Assembly: GCA_030683705.1 (NCBI GenBank)
Contig: JAUXPP010000158.1
Span: forward strand, 1-64,000
DNA length: 64,000 nt
Source of the DNA: Polaromonas sp.
GTDB taxonomy: Bacteria > Pseudomonadota > Gammaproteobacteria > Burkholderiales > Burkholderiaceae_C
Direction: 5' to 3'
Position numbers and translations under genes: made by a program. The notes beneath the pieces are model-generated. The model ran no database searches and was not told where the DNA came from. It saw only the letters and a program-made list of their open reading frames with translations. Position 1 is the first letter of the stretch, and every line of letters starts with the position of its first letter. Below are positions 33,912 through 44,600 of the stretch, in pieces.

Positions 33912-33969
33912 GGTGACCTGGGGCAAAAGCTCAGGCCGCCTGCAAGCGCTGAACAGCTCAGCGCTTCCC

Positions 33970-34770
33970 TCATTCCATGAGCAACAACTGTGCCGCCACC
34001 GCCACAGCAATCACTTCTGGCTCCTTGCCGTGGATGCCGGGCAGGCCGATCGGGCTGGTGACATGGGCCAGTTCCTCGTCACTGAAGCCGCGCGCCTGCA
34101 GCCGGTGCCGAAAAGTCGCCCACTTGGTCCGGCTGCCGATCAGGCCGATGTAAGGCAGGTCGCCCTTTTCGCGCTGGCGTTTGAGGCATTCGGCCACGAT
34201 GTCCAGGTCTTCGGCGTGGCTGAAACTCATGATCAGTACCCGCGACTGCGGCGCCAGGCCGCGTACCGCGCCTTGCACTGGATCCGAATGTTCACTGATC
34301 ACGTTGGCCGGCAAGGCCGGTGGAAAAATACCATCCCGGCTGTCTATCCAGCTCAGGGCATACGGCAGCCGCGACAACACCTGCACCAGCGCATGACCGA
34401 CATGGCCGCCGCCGAACAGGGCCAGCGGCTGCAGGTGTTCGGGCAGTCGCTGTCGCAAAGCCGCCACATCGGCCGGCCCAAGCGTTTCAAAACGCAAGTT
34501 CATGACGCCACCGCAACACTGGCCCAGCGAGGGACCGAGGACGAAGCGGCCTTCGGCTTCGGGAGGGCCGCCCTGCAACTGCGCGCGGGCTGCCGCCATG
34601 GCCTGGTGCTCGAGGTGGCCGCCACCTATGGTGCCGACCACACCCTCGGCAAACACCGCCATCCAGGTGCCGGCCTCGCGCGGCACCGAGCCTTCGGTCG
34701 CGGTCACTTCCACCAGCACGGCGGGGCCTTGCGCCAGCCGCGCCAACAACACATTCTTGAGCTGACTCAC
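33970..34770 (-). CDS. xdhC: Xanthine dehydrogenase accessory protein XdhC
   Basis: 266 residues from a GTG start at 34770. XdhC proteins bind and sulfurate the molybdenum cofactor and hand it to XdhB. Motifs: AVLVEVTATEGSVPREAGTWM, GTIGGGHLEHQAMAAARAQL, SLGQCCGGVMNLRFE (with the conserved Cys pair) and a Rossmann part LALFGGGHVGHALVQVL with WIDSRDGIFP, ending in YIGLIGSRTKW...IGLPGIHGKEPEVIAVAVAAQLL. The frame stays open far upstream; the GTG giving VSQLKNVLLARL fits the family, while an ATG at 34872 would add unrelated residues. It is 30 kb away from xdhAB yet presumably serves them. puuD follows on the same strand after 162 bases. Confidence 0.92.
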   Translation of the reverse strand: MSQLKNVLLARLAQGPAVLVEVTATEGSVPREAGTWMAVFAEGVVGTIGGGHLEHQAMAAARAQLQGGPPEAEGRFVLGPSLGQCCGGVMNLRFETLGPADVAALRQRLPEHLQPLALFGGGHVGHALVQVLSRLPYALSWIDSRDGIFPPALPANVISEHSDPVQGAVRGLAPQSRVLIMSFSHAEDLDIVAECLKRQREKGDLPYIGLIGSRTKWATFRHRLQARGFSDEELAHVTSPIGLPGIHGKEPEVIAVAVAAQLLLME

Positions 34771-34914
34771 GGTATAAACCCTCTGATACACGGCCTCTGT
34801 CGTAGGCTCGCAGAACGCATAATCCGGGGAAACGGGTTCCACCGCTGTTACATCGTCGGCCCATGGGCCCATTGCACAATAACAGCCGCGACCCGACGAA
34901 CCACAAGGATACGT

Positions 34915-35430
34915 ATGTCTGAGCCCACTCCCCGCCGTTTCTGGCTGCTGGCCCTGGCCTCCGCCGGTGTCGCGGCCCTGGTTTCCGCCTGCAAAACACC
35001 GCCTGAACCTGCCGCGCCCGTGGCTCAACCCGAGCCCGCACCCAGCGAGGTTACCGGTCCGGTGGCAGGCCCCAGCGGATCGGCCCGCAACTCGGCAGCG
35101 CCTACCCCGCGCCTCTATCGCGAAAGCGGCGCCACCCACCTCTACGGCCTGAACGCCCACCGTATTTACAAAGGCAGGATGCCGCCACTGCTGTACGCGG
35201 TGGGCGTGATCAATGTCGAGATCAACCAGGTCGGCATCGTCACCAAACTCGACTGGATGCGCGCACCGCGCCATGCGCCCGAAGTGGTTGCAGAAATCGA
35301 ACGCACCATCAAGGCCGCCTCCCCCTTCCCGGCGCCGGTGCGCATGGGCAAGGTGGTCTACACCGACACCTGGCTGTGGCACAAAAGCGGCAAGTTTCAG
35401 CTGGATACGCTGACTGAGGGGCAGAATTAA
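34915..35430 (+). CDS. Lipoprotein with TonB-C-like domain
   Basis: 171 residues. The signal FWLLALASAGVAALVSAC ends in a lipobox Cys, so the protein is lipid-anchored. A Pro/Ala-rich linker (PPEPAAPVAQPEPAPSEV) precedes a domain (YAVGVINVEINQVGIVTKLDWMRAP...VVAEIERTIKAASPFPAP) whose alternation of strands and length resemble the TonB C-terminal fold; many Burkholderiales carry such a protein of unknown role. GGAT precedes the ATG at 34915. It is divergent from xdhC (144 bases). No exact function can be given. Confidence 0.75.
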   Translation: MSEPTPRRFWLLALASAGVAALVSACKTPPEPAAPVAQPEPAPSEVTGPVAGPSGSARNSAAPTPRLYRESGATHLYGLNAHRIYKGRMPPLLYAVGVINVEINQVGIVTKLDWMRAPRHAPEVVAEIERTIKAASPFPAPVRMGKVVYTDTWLWHKSGKFQLDTLTEGQN

Positions 35431-35507
35431 GGCCCCCACGCTCGCTCGCTTCGCGTAGCTCTCTGCCCCCCGAGGGCGCATTTTCCCTTGGGCGGCCCGG
35501 CGGGAAA
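35431..35507 (+). repeat. Family-A repeat after the lipoprotein gene
   Basis: GGCCCCCACGCTCGCTCGCT, CTGCCCCCCGAGGGCGCATT, TTGGGCGGCCCGGCGGGAAA. It begins at the base after the stop codon; a second partial head (GCCCCCACGCTTGTC) starts at 35513. Confidence 0.85.
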
Positions 35508-35604
35508 GCATAGCCCCCACGCTTGTCATGCCGGACTGACCATCAGTTCCGCGTCGCTGCGTGAGTTTCAGGGCAGGCCCGCAACCCGCCGCCGCTGAAC
35601 GATC

Positions 35605-38600
35605 TCACTGCATCTGAGCCAGATCAAACTGCTGCACCTCTGACGGCCTGGCCACCTGGTCCAGCCGCCCCATCGTGCCGCCGACTCCCCCCAGCAGGCC
35701 AATGGCCAGCCCGAGGTCTCTGGATCCTCGGCTGTCCATCGAGATATCCGCCGTGAAGCGTCCATCGGGGTTCTTGGCCAGTTGCATGTCCAGCAAGGCG
35801 TCTTGCAGATTCCACAGCAGCGGCAAAGCCCGCCTCTCGGTAGATTCACTGCGGCTCAGGCTGCCCTGCTCGTCCACGCCGTATTTCAGGTTTTGCAAGC
35901 CTTGCTCAAAGCGCTCTTTAGCGGCCGCGATCGATTCGGCCACCGTTTGCGGCGTGGTGGTGGCATCGCCGGTTTGAGTTTGCGCTGGATCCGGGGCGTC
36001 AAATAGAGCCGCGGGGTTGCCTGCACGCACCTCTGCCGGCAGGACGGGGGCGGCGGAGCTGCCTTCTTCCGTGCTGGTGCGGCTGAGCACGGCGGCGTGA
36101 TTCCAGCTGGTGCCGTCGGCAAAACGTATCTTCTCCAGAGCGTTGGCCCCCTTGCCGGCGTTCTCGAAGTAGTTGGCAACCGTCAACTGGTCAGTGCCAC
36201 CGTTGATGCTCAGAATCAGGTCATTGCCTTGCTTGGTAATCGCCAGGTCGGCCTCGGCAATGCCGGCACCAAGCTGCACCGTGTCGCCCGAGGGCTTGTC
36301 GGCGTCGAAATTGGCAATGATGTCCTGCCCGCTGCCTCGGCCCCAAACATAGGTGTCATTGCCCAGCCCGCCAAACAGGATGTTGTTGCCGGCATTGCCC
36401 TCCAGACGGTTGTTGCCGACATTGCCTATGGCGTTGATGTTGGCACTGCCGGTCAGGGTCAGGTACTCCACATTGTCCGCAAGCGCGTATGAAACGCTGG
36501 CGTAGACAGTGTCTGTGCCCTCCAGGGCGCTTTCAACCACCAGGTCGTCGGACGAGTCGACCCAGTATTTATCATTTCCCAGGCCGCCAAGCAGGATGTC
36601 AGCGCCCGCGCCGCCGTCCAGACTGTCGTTGCCGGCGCCGCCCCAAAGCTTGTTGGACCCGGCGTTGCCGGTGAGTTTGTTGGCCATTGCGTTGCCCATG
36701 CCGGCCTCTGCCGTGCCGGTCAATGTGAGGTTCTCAAGGGTGTCTGCCAGGCTGTAGTTGACGCTGGACTGCACGGTGTCAGTGCCCTCGGCGGCGTTCT
36801 CGACCACAGTGTCGGCCTGGCTGTCAACGATGTACAGGTCATTGCCCTTGCCGCCTATCATTACGTCGGCGCCTGCACCGCCGTCCAGGATGTTGGCGGC
36901 GTTGTTGCCGGTCAGCACGTTGGACAGTTCGTTGCCGGTCAGGCTGGTCGCAGACCCCAGCAGCACGCCGTCTTCGACATTGGCCGCCAGGATGGCTCCG
37001 CTGATTCGGCTGAGTACGGTGTCGCGCCCACCGTCAACGTTTTCGGCGATGGTGTCGATGTCGTCTTCAAACAGGTAGGTGTCGTTGCCTGCACCGCCTG
37101 CCAGGATGTCCAGGCCTTTCATGCCGTTGAGGCTGTCGTTTCCGGCGCCGCCAGTCAGGGTGTTGTCGGCAGCGTTGCCTTGCAGGACGTTATTCAGCTC
37201 GTTGCCGGTGCCGTTGATGGCTGTCAAGCCGGTAAGGATCAGGTTCTCGACCTCGCTGCCCAGGGTGTAGGTAACGCTGGTTTCTACCGTGTCCATGCCT
37301 TCGCCAGCGAATTCGCTGACCACGTCCGCCGTGTTATCCACCTCGTAGAAGTCGTCACCGTCGCCGCCCAACATCTGGTCAGCGCCCAAGCCGCCTGTCA
37401 GGCGATCATCGCCCGCGCCACCTGTCAAAGTGTTGGCGCCGCTGTTGCCTGTGAGTTTATTGTCCTGCGCGTTGCCGGCGGCGTCGGTATTACCTGTTCC
37501 TGAGAGTTGCAGGTCTTCAAGGTGATAGCCCAGTGTGTAGCTGATCGATGAGATGACGCGGTCTGAGCCTTCGCCTTGTGCTTCGGTGACAGTGTCGCCA
37601 ATGTTGTCAACATAGTAGGTGTCGTCACTTACGCCGCCCGACATGCTGTCAGCGCCTGCGCCGCCGTTCAAGGTGTTCTTGGCGCTGTTGCCGACCAGCA
37701 CATTGTTCAGGCTGTTGCCAGTGCCGTTGATGGCCTCCACACCTACAAGGGTGAGGTTCTCCACATGGGCGCTCAGGGTCTTGCTGACTGTGGTGATGAT
37801 CGTGTCTGTGCCCTGGTTGGCGAGTTCGGTGACGGTGTCGCCCAACCCGACGACGTAAATGTCGTCGCCAAGGCTACCTTTGAGGATGTTGGCTGCGGAG
37901 TTACCCGTCAAGGTATTGCCCAGTGTATTGCCGGTACCATTGATCGCAGCCGCGCCAGTCAAGGTAAGGTTTTCTACACTATTGCCGAGCGTGTAGGTAA
38001 CGTCACTCTGAATAGTGTCCGTTCCTTGATCAACGTTCTCAGTAACCAGGTCTGCCGTATCGTCAACAACATAAGTGTCGCTGCCTGCGCCACCCATCAT
38101 TGTGTCGGCGCCAATACCACCATCCAGCGTGTCATCGCCATCCAGGCCATCCAACTGGTCGTCGCCCCCAAAACCTTGCAGCACGTCATTGTCAGCAGTT
38201 CCGGTCAGGACATCGTCATCTTCTGTACCAGCTACCTCGAGTAAAGCCATAGCCGCCATGTCAGCCTGCTGCCAAACCGTACCATCAAAGAATTCGACTC
38301 TTTCGATGACATAGGCGGAGTCATCAAACCAGTCATAAATCGTGACTCGGTCTTCGGTACCGATGACGCTTACGTAAAGATTAAATTCATCTCTGGTGAC
38401 GGCAACGTCACTGGGTGACACTGAAGAATCGAAACGCAGGGTGTCAATGTTGCCGACCCTTTCATCGTAGTCCTCAATGTAATCCCAACCCGATCCCCTG
38501 CCGAACAGATATACATCGTTGCCAACACCACCGTCAAGGAAGTCACTGCCAGCCCCACCATCCAGGGTATCGTTGCCGCCACCGGCATAGATTTCGTCGT

Positions 38601-41600
38601 CGCCACCCAAACCACTCAAAACGTCGGCGCCACTGGTGCCATACAGCTCATCGTATTCCTCGGTAGCGGGCAGCGCAGCAATCAGACTTTCAAGCATGGC
38701 GGCATTCCACACCGTTCCATCAAAAAACTCCACCTGCTCCACCGTCATTGCATCGCCATAGAACCAGTTCAGGACCGTGATTTCGTCGTAGGTTCCATCG
38801 ATGCCTAAGTAGAGATTGGAATAGTCGCGGGTGACCACGAGATCCCCCGCTGATACCGTGCCATCAAACCGGATGATGTCGACATCACCCGGGTCGCCAT
38901 CCAGATCGACTATGAGGTCTTGTCCATCGCCCCGGCCAAACAGATACAGATCGTCGCCTTTGCCACCATTCAGCGTGTCGTTTCCATCCGATCCCCGAAA
39001 CGCTTCACTGCCATCGGTGCCGTACAGGAACTCCGCATCCTCCGTACCAGTTACCAGACTCCAATTTCCAGAATGGGGGATGCCTGGAAGCAAGGCGATC
39101 AACGCAGCCATGGAAATCGACGAACCATCTGCAAATTCAAATCGTCCGACCGTACCGTTGAGCGCATCTTCGGCACCAGGGATCATGACCTGCAGACCTT
39201 GATCTGCTCCCAACATCAGGTTGATCGTTGACCGCAAGCCGCCATCCAAAGGAGAAATGGCGGTACCCACAGACAAATTGATGTCACCGAGCGAAAGGCC
39301 CGGCCCAAAACTCACTGTTTTTGTGGGCAGAAGTCCTGCATCCAGATACGGCTGCAATGCAGCGAAATCATTGGCCGCCAGGACGATGGTTTCAAACGGA
39401 TGTGTTGTGTAGTAGTCGCTGGGGTGATCCAAATTTTCAATGTATTCGTTTGAGCCTGGACCTCTCAGCAGCACAGAGAGAGGCTCAACGTAACGAAGCT
39501 CATCATAGCGGTGCTCCGCCCCAATGGAGACGAAGTAGTCATGCGCCTGCTGCTCAGTATCAAAATACGCCGGGATGAATCCGCCATCCCACGCGAACTT
39601 TCCACCATGCCAGTAACTCTCGCGTACATGGCGAATGCCCTGTCCCCTGTAAATAGCGTCAATAACATCGTCCATGCCGTTACTGTTTCTGTCAGCGAGG
39701 GAGTTGCCGTCACTCACTAAAAGATCAATGCCCGTATTGTTCGGGTCTACCAGGATGTGCGTATCGGGTTGCTCATACAACTGTTCCCAGCCTTCTCCGT
39801 TCCAGGCCTGATAACTGCGCCCAAGCGCTCTGCCCACCACCGTGTCATGGCCATCGCCGACTATCATGGTTTTGCCATTTTCTAGATACTGGTCACCCGT
39901 GCCCGCCATCAAGGTGTCGCCACCTATCAGCCTGGCGTTGCCGGTGCCGCCATAAGCAAAATTGGCGTTGTAAATCGTGTTGTTGCCAACACCACCTATC
40001 ACCACCGAATGGGAGTTCGCCATTACGGTGTGATCTCCATCCGAAAGCATTGTTTCCCCGAGCTTGTAGTTTCGGGAATCATGAACCAGTCCCACGGAAA
40101 CATAGCTTGGCAGAGGACCCGTCAGTGCGGCGGCACCCGGGTCTTGGAACGTAAACGCGCTGCTAATGCCGTCGAAGCTCTCGTACTTTTGAATGAACGT
40201 ATGCGTCTCTGTGATCCTCATCTGCGTTCCATCGCCAGACGTCCGAGTAAAGCTGGAAATATTCGACCACAACTCCTCCTGATAGGTCGAAACAGTTGAC
40301 CATTGCATGGCGCTCCACGCTGCCTGATAGACAGAACTGTCAACCGCCGAGTTCAATACGACATATCCATCGGAAACAGTCTGCGATTGACCGTCGAATT
40401 CAACCAAACTGTCACGCCACCCAATTTGATTCCACTGGTTTTTGGCCCATGACTTGCTTTGCAGAAGGGAATACTCTGTTGTGCCGATATAAGTGAGATC
40501 GGGAAGCGAGCGGCGGTCCTGTGAAAAATGGTCGATCAGCTCCCGTGTATTGTTGTGCAGAACATCCAGGGTATTGCCACCGACATACCAGCTGCCATCG
40601 GCCTGCTGGGTGTAGTTGCCCGCGTTTGCGTACTCCGTGTCGATACTGGCCCGTACCGACAATTTGGCTTGCTGAACCAGACTGTCCAGCAGGTTGTTCC
40701 ATTGCGGTTTGGACGCATCAATCAAGGCCTGCGCCGACAGCGCATTGCCGTTTGCATCCTTGAACAGCCAGGAGGTTTGCGTGGCGCCGTAAAAGTCCTT
40801 GATCCGCAAACTCGTATCAGTGCCGCGTACTTCGACCAGAAGATCATCGTTGCTGCGTTTGGCAGTCAGGCTCTGCAGGCTTGGCCCCGACGCATCCATC
40901 TCAATAATCGAGCCCTCTGCCGAATTGTCAGTCAGGGTGGCCTGGCCAGTGCTGTAACCCACCCGGTAGGTGTCCATACCCGCACCACCACGCAAGGTGT
41001 CACCCCCCTGGCTGGCGTAGATCAGGTCATCGCCGTCGCCCGCATCAACCACGTCATTGCCGCCGCCACCACGCAGCGTATCGTTGCCCCACCCGCCAAC
41101 CAGGGTGTCATTGCCAGTACTGCCGACCAGCGTGTCATTGCCGTGCCCCCCCAGTAGGGTTGCGGCATGGCCCGCCGTGGCAGTCAGTACATCATTGCCG
41201 CTGCCGCCCGTCAGGGTCTGGTTGTGGTCAGTGCCCGTGACATTTACCGACTCGGTCAATCGGGTTTGCAGCCAGTTGCTCAGGGAAGCGCCGTCGATGG
41301 AAGAGATGCTGCCGGTCAAAGCACCCGTGAGGCGCACATTCCCCTCGTCGTAACCAAGCACCAGGTCGGCGCCAATGGCTGCAACCGCATAGGGTTCACC
41401 ATCAACCAGCGTCAGGGTATTGGTACCGCCTTCGTCAGTCACCGTGTCGCCGGCGCCCGCCTGATAGATGTCATTCCCTTTGCCCCCATTCAGGGTGTCG
41501 ATGCCTTCACCACCGATCAGGGTGTCATTGCCGGTGCCGCCTATCAGGTTGTCACTGCCAGCCCCGCCAAGCAGCATGTCGTTGCCACCGCCGCCGTCAA

Positions 41601-44600
41601 GCTGATCATCGCCATCACCGCCATCCAGGGTGTCGTTGCCGTGAAACTGCGCTTCAAGTTCTTCCAGATCGGCATCGCCAAAGAGGACGTCGTTACCAGC
41701 GCCGCCATTCAGTGTGTCTGCGCCACCATTTCCCAATAGCCTGTCGTTGCCGTCTTCACCGTCCAGATAGTCGTCGCCATGGAACTCGCCATCCAGTTCT
41801 GCGGCGTTTGCGTCGCCAACCAGTTCGTCGTCATCGTCACCGCCGTATAAGGTGTCGTTTTTTCCGCCCCCAATCAACACGTCTTTGCCGCTTTCGCCAT
41901 CCAGGAAGTCGTCGCCGTGGTGTTCACCGGCCAATTGGGTATCTACTGCATCGCCCTGGAGTTGATCGTCACCCACACCGCCATACAAAACGTCGTCTTT
42001 ACCGCCCGCAATCAGGATGTCGTCGCCGTCACCCCCGTCCAGGTAGTCGCTGCCGTGGTACTCACCTGCCAGGACAAGTTCTGACGCATCGCCAACCAGC
42101 CAGTCATTGCCCGTCCCGCCATACAACACATCCTCCTTGCCCCACCCCCACAAGGTGTCGTTGCCTCCCTCGCCATCGAGAAAGTCATTTCCATGGTCGG
42201 AAGCGGCGGCGTATTCCAGCCGGGTCGCACCAATGGTGTACCCATCACCATGCATCCCATCATCGCCCTCCCCGCCGAAAAGCGAATCTGCACCGATACC
42301 GCCGAACATGTTGTCGGAATCTGCGCCGCCATTGAGGTAGTCGTCACCGCCATCGGCAACCATGAAGTCATTACCCGCGCCGCCAAACATCAAATCAGCG
42401 GCGCCCTGGCCGGGCGGTAGCGTGGTCATACCCGAGATAACAAGCTGCACTTCAGGAGCACTGCCATTAACGCCAGCGGTGGTTTGCTGGGTGATGCGCC
42501 AACTCGTTGAAACATTCGCAGCTTCCAGGTCACCAAACATGTTGTCATCCCCAGCCCCACCCACCAGCTGGTCTTTGCCTGCCCCTCCAAAGAGGGCATC
42601 GCTGCCGGCATCACCCACCAGCGTGTCATCACCATCGCTGCCATCCATCAAGTCGGCTTGCTCGTCGGAGGCTGCTTCAGCTTGCGCCAGTACTTCACCA
42701 AACGGCTTTAGTTTGTTTGCGTACATCCTGTCATCGCCCGCCCCGCCAAAAGAGTAGTCTCGCTCAGTGCCCAACTCGACGATGTCATCGCCCGCACCAC
42801 CCTTGACGATGTCGCGCCCGCTACCCGCCTTGATCCAGTCCGCGCCGCCACGCAAGGCGTCGATGATGTCATCGCCTCCACCTGCAATGATCTCGTCATC
42901 GTTGGCGCTGTCATACAGCGTGTCGGCCCGATCTGGTTTGGGCTCATCCGGATTGGTGATGATATTGCCCAGCGCATTAAGCTGAGGCTGCACGCCTTCT
43001 GTTACGGCATCAAAATCCATTGGGGCTAGGTCTCCCAGAATCTGCTGGCTGGTGCTGGGAGCCGGCTGAGTGGGCTCAGAGCCCGGCAGGGTGATGCCCA
43101 GGTTGCCGGAGCTGAACTTCTGCACCACGGCGCTCACGCCAGCGCCGCTGATGTTGAGCGTGTTGCTGCCGTCGGTTTCAGTACGGGTGGTGTAGGTGAA
43201 GCGTTTGTCTTTAGATTGCCAGGTGCCCATGCTACCGGGAGTACTGTTGGCGAGTTTTGTGAGGGTACCGCTACCCAGAATGATCTTGCTGCCGTCTGCG
43301 GTAATGACTTCAATACTGCCCTCACCGTCGGAATCAACAATGGTGTCCATGCCGCTGTCGCCGGAGCGCAGGGTGTAAGTGTCTGTGCCCTGCCCGCCTT
43401 TGAGGATGTCGTTGCCGGCTCCGCCGTCGAGCTTGTCGTTGCCGGTGCCACCAAGCAGGGTGTCTTGGCCTTCGCCACCGTTTAGGGTGTCGTTGTCTGC
43501 GTTGCCTTCTAGGTAGTCGTTTCCGCCTTTGCCGTCCAGGGTGTCGTCGCCTCCTCCACCATAGAGGTGGTCGTCAAGTTTGTTGTCGGTTCCGTTAAGG
43601 GGGTTGGTTTGATCGTTGCCGAAAGCAATGCGCTGCCTATCTCGAGTGCTCAGCGCGTTACTTGCTGGATTGTTAGCCGGATTCCAAGCTGTCAGCGATT
43701 TTGAAATGTTGTCGACTGGGTCGATGTATTGCAAATCATAGACACGATCTATGGCAAATTTGGAATCACCAACGATGGTTCCGGAAATATCTTTCTCATT
43801 GCGCCCGACAACAGCCTGCAATAGCAAAACGCGGTCTGCAATCCAGTTGTCTGTAAAGGTACTGGGTGTCGTTGCTGTTTTGTCGGCCTGCCAAGCAGCG
43901 TAGTCAGCAGCGCGTGTACTTTGCCACAACGTTGCCAAAGTAGCATCAGCTGCGGCGGTTTTGCCGCTGATCCAGATCGGGGAAAGGTCTTGCAATGCAA
44001 CCAAGGCAGAAAAGTCATTGCGGGCGGCAGCGCGCAGGTCAGCGCTGCTAGCACGCACAAGGAGATTTCCTAAACTGGCCGACAGCGGCCCATCTAGGGC
44101 GGCGCCCAACCGTCCCATTGCCGAGTGCAGGGCGTCACGGCCAGCGTTGCTGGCCGGCAACACAGACTTGGAAAGTCCCAGGAAAGACTCGCTAGCGTTA
44201 ACCAGATTTTCCAGGCTTGCTGCCGGACCGACTGCAGCATTTCTCATCAAAGTCCGAAGTGACTCCAGGCTCAAATCGGGTTGCATGCGGCTGAAAATGG
44301 CGTAGAGCGTGAGCGCGTCATCTACCTGCCGTTGATCGTGGTTGTAGCTGGGAAACTTTGGGTCCGGGACATTCGTCAGAAACTGGTCCTCTATGGGAAC
44401 ATCGACACGTTGCCCAGGAACGCTGTGCAGGCCCGCAATAACCTCGAGGCTGTCTCCAGACTTGTTGGCTTCATCTGATATGAAATTCAGGATGTTCGGT
44501 GAGCCAGCTGTTGGGACGCGACCGCCCAATGCAGAGAAGAGATTGCTCACATCGCTGGTGGGCGCAAAGCCAGGACTGTTAAATGCCACCGCTTGGCTAA

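Noticed and set aside
33565-34914. Upstream extension of the lipoprotein frame (450 codons before ATG 34915)
   Set aside because: It runs antisense to xdhC and puuD; the lipoprotein signal and ribosome site fix the start at 34915.
34771-35529. Long N-terminal extension of xdhC
   Set aside because: Extension crosses the divergent lipoprotein gene and a family-A repeat; family sequence starts at the GTG at 34770.
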